Source of the DNA: Amoebophrya sp. AT5.2
Lineage: Eukaryota; Sar; Dinophyceae; Syndiniales; Amoebophryaceae
DNA: 25,581 nucleotides
Direction: 5' to 3'
NCBI GenBank assembly: GCA_005223375.1
Contig: RXOD01004231.1
Span: forward strand, 1-25,581
Every line of letters begins with the position of its first letter. The first letter of the stretch is position 1. The notes beneath the pieces are model-generated. The model was not told the origin of the DNA and did not search any database. It saw only the letters and a program-made list of their open reading frames with translations. A program made the position numbers and the translations under genes. Of this stretch, positions 1-9,891 are shown piece after piece.

Positions 1-60
1 CCCAAAAAGGTGGGCAGAGCGGGGGAGCGGCACAGCGGCAGAGCGGGAGAGCCAAAAGTG

Positions 61-137
61 CAAAGTGCAAAGTGCAAAGTGCAAAGTGCAAAGTGCAAAG
101 TGCAAAGTGCAAAGTGCAAAGTGCAAAGTGCAAAGTG
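61..137. repeat. (CAAAGTG)n tandem heptamer array
   Basis: Eleven uninterrupted copies of the 7-bp unit CAAAGTG occupy these positions. A decayed tail to about 255 is built from related words such as AAAAGTC, GAAAGTC and GGAAGTG. The array lies upstream of the first recognisable E1 exon, so it is either upstream of the gene or inside a 5' intron. The ORFs that cross it are by-products of the repeat. No ATG occurs anywhere before position 378. Confidence 0.95.
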
Positions 138-305
138 CAAAAGTCAAAAGCGAAAGTCGAAAGTGGAAGTTGCAAAAGTCAAAAGTGAAAGTCGGAAGTG
201 CGAAGTGCAAAAGTCAAAGTCGCGAAGTCAAAAGTGAAAGTTGCAAGTGCGAGTTTGCAAGTCGTGGTTTTTGGCGGGTGAGAGTAGTGTTATAGGTTAT
301 CGACA

Positions 306-3300
306 TTGATTCATAGCCGACGGGCTACTCGAGAAGAACAAGATCAAGCAGGTCGCTTCGTTTTGTACGACGCCTATATGGTCTGCATAGCTGCATCTCT
401 ACGACATCTTATCGGGCCGACTTTTTCTGTTTTTCATCGGATACATAATTCTTTTCACCCGCCCCAGGTTGGTCCGTATGCGCGTAACCCTCCAGGGGCT
501 CTCTGGCGTGGGCGTGGAGATTGCGAAGAACTTGGTTTTGGCTGGTCCCAAGTCCGTCACTCTTTTTGATCCTACTCCCTGCGTCCTTGGCGATCTCGGG
601 AGGAATTTCTACGTCACCGAGCAGGACGTCAAGGAAAACAAAACTCGCGCCGAGGCGTGCGTTGCGAAGCTCCAAAAGCTCAACCCGTACGTACAAGTCT
701 CCGTCGCTCCCCCAAGTACTCCTCTTACCGCCGAAAACTGCGACGTCCTTGTGCTGGCCGAGGCGCTGCTTTTGTCGTCGGACGCGATCGAGCGGCTGAA
801 CACGGAATGTAGGAGATTGAAGGCGGGGATGATTTTGGTCGAAAACGCGGGCCTGGCGGCGAAGGTGTTCGTGGACTTCGGGGGCGAGTTCGTAGTACGC
901 GACGCGAATACGCAGAGGAAATTTGATGTCCCTGTCGTGGTCTCCGGGAAATAATGCCAGAAGTCTTGATGTTGGGGAGTTTCTGCTGCGCTTGGAGTCC
1001 TCGCGTACGCAGCTCCAGACGCAGCGTTCTTGTCAACCTAGCTATGGAAGCCATTTTTCCGAAAAGTAGGACATTTTTCCGAGGGTTGCCGCGGTCCCGG
1101 TCTGAGTGTCAAGGAACCCGGGACATATTAATTTAATTTCCTGGGGGTGTTTCTGTGGGTTTGGAAGCGGGTTCGGAGACATCATACAAACATAGGTTTT
1201 GTTCGGGGTCCCCCCAATTGAGGCCCCTGCCCGACGCAGCTCCCCGACACAGGGACAAATTTCCTTTGCATACCGAACGGCGAGGAGCCCAAGACCGCGA
1301 TCATCGCGGCGATTAGTGAGAAGGGAGAAGTCGTGACCCATGAGAGCAAGCGTCACGGCTTCGAGGACGGGGACTTCGTATCCTTCAACGAAGTGGAGGG
1401 AATGGAGGGCATAAACGGGGAAAAGTTCGAAATCGTGGTCACCGGACCACACGCTTTCAAACTCAAGCTGCCGGAAGGAATGAAGGTACTTATTAGTTCT
1501 ACTCGAATTCGATTTCGTGGTACGTAAAGGTCTAGTACTCAGCGCGAATGCCTATGCCATCACTTCGTCGATGCGCAGGTTTCAGTTGCAAAAATCTCCG
1601 AAAAAGTGGAAACTTCCCCATGATGATCTGATGTTGAAAGCACAAGAACCCACAAAATAAATAACCGACAACCTCCCACCCTCCACATCATCCACATCCA
1701 CACCCGCAGGGCCTTTCTGGTTTCGGCAGCTACAAGCGCGAGGGCCTTGTTTCTCAGATCAAGCAGCCTAAGCACTTGCCTTTCCGCACCTGGAAGGAGT
1801 CGCGGACCAACCCGGTTGCGCCGAACGAGTTCGCGCTGCCGGTGCCCGACCTGGCTAAGTTTGGGCGCTCCGAGCAGCTGCACGTGGCGTTCGAGGGGCT
1901 CAGGAGATTCAACGAGCTTGGGTTGTCGCTGATGGAGCAGGCCAAGCAAGCGAACCTGGCGATCGGAGAATGCGCGGCGAATCACGGAGGGATCTCGCAA
2001 CAAGTGGAGGAGGTGGACGAGAAGATCGTCAAACTCGTGGACAAGTACAAACTCTGCTCCCTGCCCTGCATGGCGGCGTTTCTGGGGGGGTTGGTGGCGC
2101 AGGAAATCGTCAAGTTCACGGGGAAATACACGCCGCTGCACCAGTACCTGTACTTCGACATGCTCGAACTCGTCGAAGGACAAGACGTTGGTACTTCCAG
2201 ACGGCTATTGCCGATTAAGTATACCGATGGATATAGAAAGTCAACAGTTGTTTGAAGAAAATGCAATTTCAGTCTTGAAGCAGTAGATGAACGCGGCCGC
2301 GAGCCGCGCGACCAGTTTCACAACTGTCGATCGAGTAAATCTTCATTTTCAAAAATAGAAAATGAATCTGCCACATCAACAACAGCCGCCCCGCTTTCTT
2401 ATTTTCCTGCTGCGTCTCGTTATGCGGACCAGATTGCGGTTTTTGGCCCGGATTTCCAGCAGAAGCTGTCCAAGCTGAATCTGTTCGTGGTGGGCGCGGG
2501 GGCCTTAGGCTGTGAATTTTTGAAGGGGTTGTCTCTGATGGGGTGCTGCACCGCAGAAGACGGCCAAACCCGCCTCACCTGCACCGACATGGACCGGATC
2601 GAGGTTTCCAACCTCAATCGTCAATTCTTGTTCCACCGCGAGCACGTCGGCTGCGCGAAGTCGTCCACGGCCTGCGAGGCCGCGAAGGGTTTTAATAGCG
2701 AATTGAAGATCCACCCGATGGAGGTGCGGGTGGGGCCAGACACGGAAGACACGTTCAACGACGAGTTCTGGAACCGACAGGACTGCATCGTGAACGCTTT
2801 GGACAACGTCCAGGCACGTCTCTACGTGGACAGCAAGTGCGTGTGGTACGAAAAACCGCTGCTGGAGTCGGGGACGCTGGGCACGAAGGGAAACTCGCAG
2901 ACCGTGCTGCCGTTCCTGACGCAAAGCTACGGAGACTCGCAAGACCCGCCAGAAGAAAGCATACCGCTATGCACAATGAAGGTAAGCATTGAAGAATTGG
3001 CTCTACTTTTGTATTAATTAATAATCTCTCGGCGGACGCGGACGGTGAACAGGTTCTTTGCTCCTCCTCCTATGAACAACTGAATCGATGAAAACAATTA
3101 GCTGAATCGGTGAAATAAAACAGCACTTTCCCCACGCCATCGAGCACACGATTGAGTGGGCTCGTGATTCTTTCCAGAAGTGCTTTGTGGATGCCGCGCA
3201 GGAGGTGAACACTTTTGTGGAGTCGCCCGACGCCTTCCTCCGAAAGCTGAAACAGGAAGCTTCCGGAAGCGGGCAGCTTTCGAAGTTGAAAACTTTGAAG

Positions 3301-6289
3301 AAGATGTTGTTCGTGGAAAAGCCCGAGCTTTCTTACAAAGCGATCAAGTACCGTTAACCGGTGGGCGCCGGACCAATAAGTTAATTCAATTGCCGCGCTT
3401 TCGCTTAAAAATCTTCTATAAATAAGATGACCGTGGCAAGCAGCACCGCTAGCGAACTGCGCGAAGACGCCCGGGATAGTAGAGAGAAAGCAGGCTCATG
3501 GGCTCTTGCGCTTGCGGCCTGACATAGGCTGACATCGCCCTCCTCGCGCACCAGTCTACGTGGCTTTCTTCGCCCCCACCCACAAGGGTGCAACATTCTG
3601 TAGTCCCGTAGTCCCCAGCAACGTTAACGGTAATGGATCCATTTCTAACCTTCGACCTTGGTGCAGTACGCGGTGAACACGTTCCAGGAGGACTTCTGCG
3701 ACCAGATCGCGTTGCAGAAGTCCTCCTGGAACGTGTTCACAACGTACTGGACCAAGGTCGAAAGTTAGAAATTGATCCTTTACCGTTAACAGCTTGTCCA
3801 GCATTCCCAGACCTCTCGCCCAGGCGAAAGGGTTGGGGGTGGGGGGGGGTTGTCGGCCGATGCCGATCCCCGGCCGACTGATCCGACGAACGCTGGACGA
3901 ACGAACGCCCGGCGCTGCGCTCGTTGTCGCCGAGCCGCTCGGGTGTCCGCGCGAGTCTTTCGCACATGGGGACTGCGATGGACCCACGCTTTCGGCCACG
4001 AGCGCAGAGCCAATCCCACGCCCTGCATCCGTGGCGACAAGCTGGCGACCGTCGAGGACGGGATCCGCTGTGAATGCCTTCGCATACACTCACTGCGACC
4101 AGTCGTTAACGGTAAAGGATCTCAATCTTTCTAACTTTCGACCTTGGTGCAGTACGCTGTGAACACGTTCCAGGAGGACTTCTGCGACCAGATTGCGCAG
4201 CTCCTGCACAACTTTCCGCCCGACCATCTCACCAACGAAGGCGCGAAGTTTTGGAGCGGCCCAAAAAGGCAACCCAAGGCGATCAAGTTCGATCAAACGG
4301 ATGACCTGCACGTCTCCTACGTGCAGGCGTGCGTGAACATGCTGCTGAACAACCTGGGGGAGCCGGTGGAGACGGACAAGGAAAAAATAAAAGCCCTCGC
4401 GCAAGCGTGCAAAGTCAAAAAAGTCGCAGCGAAGAAGGGCGTAAAAATAAAAGAAAACGACGCTGACACAGTGGAAGAAGGAGGAGCAGACGACGCAGCA
4501 GCAGGTAGTCGACCGATAGTCGTGATCATGCTATTCGAGGTTTATTGATGAAAATATTTATTTTCATGGTTAACAGATCCTGGGTCCATCGCTGGATCGC
4601 TCCATCAGTAGGCATCGGAATGCAGCTCCTCGAAGTCTTAAAAAAATAAACTCCAACTCGATCAGCCGAGTTGTTGTGCGAGGAGCTTTTGCAGGCGGCG
4701 GGTTCGAGCAAGTTTCGAACGTTGTACCCGGTGGACTTTGAGAAGGACGACGACAGTAATTTTCATATCGCCTTCATGGCCGCGTGCGCGAACCTGCGGG
4801 CCAGGAATTACAACATCCAGGAGGCCGATTTCATGAAGGTGAAGATGATCGCCGGGAAGATTATCAAGAGACCAGCGATGGTATTAGATAAGTCTGCAAG
4901 TGGCTAGTGGCAGTGGGCAAGTTGCCAGTAAATTGTAACGGGTGGTCCCCACTTGATGGGGTTGGGTGGCGGACGATCGCCCTAGCGATGGCGAGAGTCG
5001 GCTAGAAGGCGCTCTGAAGAGTGTCTGAGCTCTGAGGCGCGAAGGTTTCGGGGACGGTTCCAGAGATGCCGTATGGTGGGCAGTGGGAGAAGGTGGGTCC
5101 CTCGCTGACGAGGAGCCAGCGTGAGGGGTGTGGTGGCGAAGAGGAACAAAAACAAAAAGGGCGCCCAGTAGTCCGGCGATCTACAGCGATTGCCTACTAG
5201 CTGTAGGAGCTGCAGGCTGCTGATTTCGCAGAGGTCTGCCGACCCCGTACATGGTCGCTTTTCTTCCCCTTTCATTCGCAGCCCTCTTGTCAGGAGCATC
5301 GATAGCCAAAGAACCTTCAAAATAAACTAATACCACTATAGCTAGACCTAGACCTCCACTTACCATCGCTGGCCCTCCTTGTACAATGCTCATTCCCGCC
5401 ATCGCCACCACCACCGCCATGATCACGGGGCTGGTGCTCTGCGAACTGTACAAGATCGCGCTCGGCAAGAACAAGATCGAGCCCTTCAAGAACGCGCTCA
5501 TAAATCTGGCGCTGCCCCTGTTCGTGCTCTCAGAGCCGAGCGAGCCTTTGAGGGTGAAGTCGAGGGAAAACGACCCGGTGCTGCACGGACCGGTGAAGGC
5601 AGTGCCGGAGGGGTTTTCCAGCTGGGACAAAGTCATCGTGGACAAAGGAGACATCACGCTGGGAACGCTGGTACTATACGAAAGTGGGATCCGTCCTTGT
5701 AGCCCACCTTCTTCAGATCCAAAGCACAGCGCAGGCTTTCGATTTTCAAATTTTTTTAAGGCGGGTTTTTATCATTGGTTGGCGCCAACGAGAGCCACGA
5801 TAGCCAGCGGGATCGGCCGGGGATTGGTGTGGTGGCGGTCGGGTACCACCTGGTGGGTGCTCGACCACCAGTTCACCTTCCCCGAGCCGCCGTGAGTCGC
5901 ATTCACGTCTCCGCGGCGCCCGTTTCCCAGACCTTCCGCTCTCTAGTTTTTGGATGGCGATGTTGAGTGATGAGGATGCTGATTGTATTTAGCGTATAAA
6001 ACTTGCAGTTTAGCGTATAAAACTCGAAAAAAAGGTTGAGGAGATCCAGGAGCGGTACAACACGGAGATCATGATTCTTTCTGCCGGCAACGCTTGCCTG
6101 TACAACGCGTACCTTCCGAGCCACCGGAAACGGCAGCAGCAGAAGGTCACCGAGCTGTACGAGCAGATCTCGAAGACGAAACTGCCCGCGTACAGAACCT
6201 CGCTCCCGATCGAGTGCACCAGTGCCGACGTGGACGACGGAGTCGACGTCCAAATCCCAACCGTGAAGCTGATATTCAAAAACGCTTGA
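306..6289 (+). CDS. UBA1: Ubiquitin-activating enzyme E1 (UBA1), multi-exon, 5' partial
   Basis: E1 adenylates the ubiquitin C-terminus with ATP, captures it as a cysteine thioester and passes it to E2 enzymes. Exons I infer: up to about 379, 470-908, 1274-1485, 1710-2218, 2273-2981, 3124-3351, 4151-4504, 4666-4864, 5394-5670 and 6035-6289 (TGA). In order they give the inactive adenylation domain (GVGVEIAKN, about 505-535), the first catalytic half domain ([12 protein letters not shown], exon 3), the active adenylation domain ([10 protein letters not shown] near 2490; NLNRQFLF near 2617), the catalytic Cys in PLCTMK (codon 2970-2972), the second half domain ([27 protein letters not shown]) and the C-terminal ubiquitin-fold domain. 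The total is about 1,080 residues, close to the family's usual length. The first ATG of the window (378) lies inside conserved sequence, so the start codon is upstream or in an unseen exon. The linker 2187-2411 can be read as a 54-nt GT-AG intron (2219-2272) plus a serine-rich insert, or as one longer non-canonical intron. Confidence 0.93.
379..474 (+). other. UBA1 intron 1, non-canonical, 5-bp direct repeat
   Basis: TGGTC occurs at 379-383 and again at 470-474. Removing one copy plus the intervening sequence (91 nt) joins YDAYM to [10 protein letters not shown] in frame. The obvious GT-AG pair (381-467) would shift the frame by one. No inverted repeat is visible inside. The boundary is therefore ambiguous within the repeat, as expected for an intron that arose with a target duplication. 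Confidence 0.6.
905..1277 (+). mobile_element. UBA1 intron 2: introner-like element with TIRs and CGAA duplication
   Basis: CGAA is present at 905-908 and 1274-1277. Just inside, the left end from 909 (TACGCAGAGGAAATTTG, then ATGTCCCTGTC) is matched by the reverse complement of the right end (TATGCAAAGGAAATTTG, then TCCCTGTG). That is an inverted repeat of about 27-28 bp with a 2-bp gap and few mismatches. Excising 369 nt joins FVVRDA to NGEEPKT in frame, which matches the short conserved E1 segment D-x-x-GEEP. Without excision the frame hits TAA at 952. No GT-AG choice gives this junction. The architecture is that of a short non-autonomous DNA transposon acting as an intron. Confidence 0.78.
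3347..4155 (+). other. UBA1 intron 6, non-canonical, AGTAC direct repeat, complex interior
   Basis: AGTAC flanks the intron (3347-3351 and 4151-4155). Removing 804 nt joins SYKAIK to YAVNTF in frame with E1 conservation, while GT-AG at 3348/4152 breaks the frame. GTTAAC words stand at 3353, 3623, 3785 and 4104. The left end TACCGTTAAC (3349) is inverted as GTTAACGGTA at 4104. About 40 nt with a pyrimidine-rich stretch follow before the acceptor. The interior holds the hairpin at 3623-3790 and a G+C-rich stretch (3791-4103) in which I recognise nothing. Confidence 0.65.
3623..3790. repeat. Hairpin made of two opposed copies of the intron 6 acceptor plus exon 7 start
   Basis: Arms 3623-3699 and 3714-3790 are inverted repeats of 77 bp each with about six mismatches, separated by 14 bp. 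Each arm copies the sequence from 4104 onward: the last roughly 48 nt of the intron (GTTAACGGTAAAGGATC and onward to GGTGCAG) and the first roughly 30 nt of exon 7. The left copy continues to about 3711. This puts three copies of the same junction in the region, two in + orientation and one in minus. Confidence 0.9.
4865..5393 (+). other. UBA1 intron 8, non-canonical with inverted repeats
   Basis: The conserved join GKII to PAIATTT requires removing 529 nt between 4864 and 5394. Only 2 bp (AT) are shared at the two ends and no GT-AG pair fits. CCAGCGATGGTA at 4872-4883 is perfectly inverted at 5361-5372, and flanking bases (CAAGAG-A and CAAGGAGGG) extend the match. The 5' repeat lies almost at the donor end, whereas the 3' repeat stops about 13 nt before the acceptor. 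Confidence 0.62.
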
Positions 6290-6420
6290 TGCCACTTTCT
6301 GGTGAGGAAGCCCTAGCTGTATCGTTCCTAGTATTTGTGAGAGGCTACATCAACATCTACTGCGCCGATGTTGCGCCGCGATGATCAGTTGCCGCCATGC
6401 AGTTCGGGGTCGGGGTTTTT

Positions 6421-6487
6421 CTATGAAGGAACGATCAATCCGGAAGTTAACTTTAGATAGACCCTATTCTTCTTAACTTTCACGAAG
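6421..6487 (+). repeat. Left terminal inverted repeat of the 14.4-kb element
   Basis: This 67-bp arm matches the reverse complement of 20733-20799. Bases 1-21 and the last 27 (ACCCTATTCTTCTTAACTTT and onward) are identical. Two compensating 1-bp length differences lie between them. Similarity ends at CACGAAG. Confidence 0.92.
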
Positions 6488-6741
6488 GACCGCGATTTTG
6501 AGGTACCGCGTTTTTGATTTGGAGCTTGCGTTTCACATTTGCTTTTGAATAGGATTGCCTTCTGATTCGTATCCCTGATGACATCATCCGTGATCATTTT
6601 GGCCCAACCCAGCCATATACGCCAGGCCCCGTCGCAACCGAAAATTGGCCCGGACCGATCGCTGAACACTGTTCTCGCGGGAGCTGCGACGCCGCAGCGG
6701 CAGGGGGATTCTCGGGTTTTCACTTTTGCTCTCGCGTCCAA

Positions 6742-7041
6742 ATGGCCGCAATCGCAAAGATCATTTTCCAGGTGCGTTCGGTCTGCTCCTGCTGCGACTA
6801 CTATGACGTCGCGGGCACTTCGATGCCTTCGCTGTTTGGTTTCACGCCGTCACAAAAACAGGCATGGCGGCATCCAATCATTCGGCACGCCCACGAGCAT
6901 GAAGGCGGCCGCGTGATGAAGTGCTACCAGGCTGCTTCCAGGTCCTCGCTCTCACAATCATCAACCAAGTCGAACCGAAAGGATACGGAAGCGCAAGTGG
7001 TACTTGTATTGTCACTGCTGATTTCTGTTACTTTGTGTTGA
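6742..7041 (+). CDS. Small Cys/His-rich protein at the left end of the element
   Basis: The ATG at 6742 opens a 99-aa frame ending at TGA 7039-7041. Residues about 11-60 contain VCSCCDYYD, followed by RHPIIRHAHEHEGG and a further Cys in VMKCYQ. This spacing of paired cysteines followed by a histidine cluster could bind zinc, although it is not a clean match to a BED or C2H2 finger. A GT after IIFQ (6772) and another after EAQV near 6999 could be donors, so the frame may be only the first exon of a plus-strand gene. It begins about 250 bp inside the left TIR and points away from it, opposite to the large genes. I do not recognise a family. Confidence 0.4.
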   Translation: MAAIAKIIFQVRSVCSCCDYYDVAGTSMPSLFGFTPSQKQAWRHPIIRHAHEHEGGRVMKCYQAASRSSLSQSSTKSNRKDTEAQVVLVLSLLISVTLC

Positions 7042-7225
7042 CCTTGAAGTTGATCTTGATACAAGCTACTTCTCGTTCTTATCAAAATCAATGATCTCAG
7101 TATCACTGGAACTACTATCGTTTGCTATCAGTGACCGTGCCATTGCTGCATCCGTGTCGCGATAGCCAGCGTACTCGTAGTTCTTCTATTCCTAACCTGT
7201 GCATTCTACTGGTGTGGCGGTGTAG

Positions 7226-7782
7226 ATCAGCGCTGAATCAGAAAGCGATATCCAAAGCCGGTGAGGCAGCAGCCTCGTTCCGGCAACACTTGCATCACCT
7301 TCAGCAACAGCATCGCCTATAGAGAAATTTGATAGCGACCTGACTAGTGTCCTTGCTGTCAACTCCGCTGCCGTTCCCGATGAGCGAGCAGCTCCATCTA
7401 GCCCGGCGCCGATTGAGTAGTTTTTTTGGAAAGCCAGCAACGCACGCGCGGCACGCTGCTAGCGATCCGAAGAAATGAAAATCTGGCCGAGGCCAGATCG
7501 TAGAGGTTGGCTCTCGATAGAATTGAATCTGTGCACAAAATCGCAATCGAAGGTAGGAAGTCTTTTACTGGTTGTCGTTTATCAGGCTAGCAGAATACTT
7601 ATCCATTGTTCTGTAAATCTACAACAACAACAACAGGGTCCGCATCTGCGACCATGCGCGAGAGACTGGCCTCCGGCGCAGCTTCCCCGAGCCTGAGGGA
7701 CAATGCCCAGCCTGAAAAGTTGGTAGAGCAAAGAGACGGGGAGGAAAAGTCCGCAATGGGACAACAGACCGAATCTGCTTGA
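7226..7782 (+). other. Plus-strand coding-like patches, possible later exons
   Basis: The frame from 7226 (after an AG) runs ISAESESDIQSR, meets TGA at 7262-7264, and then continues in the same frame as SSLVPATLASPSATASPIE and FDSDLTSVLAVNSAAVPDE to TAG 7418-7420. A second patch, preceded by TAGCAG near 7588, gives TTTTTGSASATMRERLASG and QPEKLVEQRDGEEKSAMGQQ to TGA 7780-7782. Their composition looks like protein rather than chance. Splice sites are unclear and I cannot connect the patches with certainty to the frame at 6742. Confidence 0.3.
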
Positions 7783-8044
7783 AGATATAGTTTATGTAAA
7801 GCCTATTCATCGTTGTAAAAAGAGTTTAAAGTTAAACTTACTTAAACCTAATGGCATTGGTATTCGTAGTCGTACGCACACGCAGCACCGAGCTGCTGAT
7901 CTGATTCCGATACTGCGAGACTGAGAACGAGAAGTATGGCCTATTGGGCTACTTGGCTGCCAGAGCAAGGCTCGGGAGGTGTGGACGACGCCGCACGGCA
8001 GGTGGAGCACAGCTCGTTTATTTGCGGCACGAGATGCTGATGCC

Positions 8045-8117
8045 CCGCGTCGGAAGTGCTGCATAGATTCAGCAAGGCGCCTGCGCGTGCTGATTCCACC
8101 CACCACTTCCGACGCGG
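8045..8117. repeat. Inverted repeat (14-bp perfect arms)
   Basis: CCGCGTCGGAAGTG at 8045-8058 is perfectly inverted at 8104-8117. The 45-bp loop contains a second smaller stem (TCAGCA and TGCTGA). Plus- and minus-strand reading frames both cross it. Confidence 0.8.
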
Positions 8118-9113
8118 TGTTCGTAGCCTCAACAGCTGGCCGCTCCAATTCCCCTGCGCTCTGCGCCAATGGCTATGGCAATGGCAGAAGCCAATCCTAA
8201 TCCCTATCTCAAACCCAATGCCTAGGCCAAAGCGAATCCCAACCCAATCGCAAGCGGCAATCCAAACGAAATCGAATGCTACCACCAAGACCAACACGAC
8301 CACCATCACCAATGCCTATTTGCCAATCGCAATCCCTATCCCATTCCCAATCGCTACGATATTTAAACAGCAGCGAATCAGTATCAAAGTAAGACGCGCG
8401 ATCGTAGTTCCACGAGGTTATACTTATAGCTAGGGCGACAGGTCGTCTACTGCGGCGGGGAGGCCCAGCACAGATGATCAGACCCTGTGCATGAGCAAGA
8501 GCATGCCTCCCCAGTCTTTATGTAGGTGCGATATTCTGGGTGCTACTACGAAGCAGCGGCAGGCAGTGGCACCGGTGAAAATAGTGAATGCGTCCTGCCG
8601 AAGCTGGCGCGCAACTACATCTGCCTAGCCGCTACACCACCATGACCACACCGCCACGAAAGCGCTAAGTATATCTACTCGCCACTTACGGCATACGGTT
8701 GCGGATCAGGAGATCTTGCAAAAGCAAGTCGAAGAGCGACAAATGGAGACGCGAAACCGCGCTCTATTTTGTCCTCGTAAAAAATAGCAGTCGCTTCCGC
8801 TCCACCACCAATTCCACACTGCTATCAGGTTCAGCTCCAGGCCCACGCCCAGGACCCGACGCGCCGCGACAGCCATCCGCACACATCGGCGGCCATCCGG
8901 CACCAGCGCCACGACCTCCGGGCACGACCTGATTTTTTTTATGGTTCGGATGGCTCAAGCTTTAGTCATGAAATTTCATTCTGAAGTGGGGGAGGAGATG
9001 GAATCGATGCTGAAGCTGATGGCGGTGCTGAACGCCCCGCAGTATGGACATCGGCCGTCAGGAGCTACGACGACGAGCACGAATCCAAATCGCAAGCGGT
9101 TCGCGACAAGTGC
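8118..9113. other. Left-end element DNA without an assignable gene
   Basis: Positions 8170-8360 are degenerate low-complexity sequence based on words such as CCAATCC and CGCAATCCC, like that seen in introns of this window. Between 8440 and 8770 there are short coding-like plus-strand stretches, for example CYYEAAAGSGTGENSECVLP near 8545-8610 and EILQKQVEERQMETRNRALF near 8710-8770. Several frames look plausible and I cannot choose one. From 8780 to 9113 I see nothing further that I can support. Confidence 0.3.
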
Positions 9114-9393
9114 CTAAAAGTCCTCCAAGTCTTTGAAGACGCCATCCTTCATGATCTCCACGTCGTCTCCAGCGAACAGCTCGCCGAGTTCCTCGTCCTC
9201 CTTCATGGTCCGCGCCATGTCCTTCTGCTTGCACCTTGGCGCGCGCCTTCACCACGGCGGGGTCTGACTTCAGCCGGACCGGGGCCAAAAACGAAAACTC
9301 ACCGCTTCCGTACGGCTGTGGTGGTGGAGGTGAAGGTGATGCTGATGCGCTATGGCTTTGTCGAATCGGAAACGGGACCCATTCGCTAACGGT
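9114..9393 (-). pseudogene. Possible minus-strand coding remnant with a frame break
   Basis: Reading leftward from 9393, an open frame gives a proline-rich stretch (SPSPPPPQPYGSGEFSFLAP) and then VRLKSDPAVVKARAK. A second frame then gives KDMARTMKEDEELGELF, AGDDVEIMKDGVFKDLEDF and TAG at 9114-9116. The two good stretches are offset by one base. Removing the 10 bases GTGCAAGCAG between them restores one frame. It may be the decayed or mis-read end of another element gene, lying about 0.5 kb beyond the stop of the 9892-13491 gene. No family is recognised. Confidence 0.35.
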
Positions 9394-9691
9394 TTACGGT
9401 TCTGGGTATGAAGTAAAGGGTCGGCATACGGCGCCGAGCACCCCAAGACCATGCAGCTGCGCCTGCTCCTCCAGCGCCAGCCTAAGCGTAAGCCGTGAAT
9501 GCAGTGAGTTCCACACACCTTCGGCTTCGGCGCTGATGTTTAGCCCGCCATCACGTCTATTCTCTCTGCCCAGGCTTAGGCTTCAGGCATGCCAACGACT
9601 TTGCGCGCAGTACCAGACAAAGACCCGCTAGCCAGAGCCACACCGGCGGCCACGCTCAGCGTCAGCTGGCAGCTGGAGCTGGCCTTTTATC

Positions 9692-9788
9692 TCGGAAACT
9701 TTCCGAAAGATAGACGCTCCGGGCTCTACCTAGAGAGATCTCTCTCTAGATAGACACTCGGAGCGTCTATCGTTCGGAAAGTTTCCGA
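9692..9788. repeat. 97-bp palindromic fold-back sequence A
   Basis: Arms 9692-9721 and 9759-9788 are inverted 30-mers (TCGGAAACTTTCCGAAAGAT then AGACGCTCCG) with one mismatch. The middle contains a further palindrome around AGAGAGATCTCTCT. The word GGAAACTTTCC is itself palindromic. It lies about 100 bp downstream of the stop of the 9892-13491 gene. It could be a MITE-like insertion, a terminator or processing structure, or an internal transposase binding site. Confidence 0.88.
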
Positions 9789-9891
9789 AAGGACCCACTT
9801 TCCCACTCCTAGGTCAAGCATGGCGAGCGCAGCTTTGGGTTGGTCTTGGAGCTGGACGAAAGAAGAGCATACTTAGAAAAACAAAGAAACA

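Noticed and set aside
1..295. 75- and 76-aa Lys/Ser-rich frames at the left edge
   Set aside because: Translation of the heptamer array; no ATG exists there.
3623..3790. A second UBA1 gene or processed pseudogene
   Set aside because: Only about 90 nt per copy, spanning an intron-exon junction, so it is a local DNA duplication, not a retrocopy.
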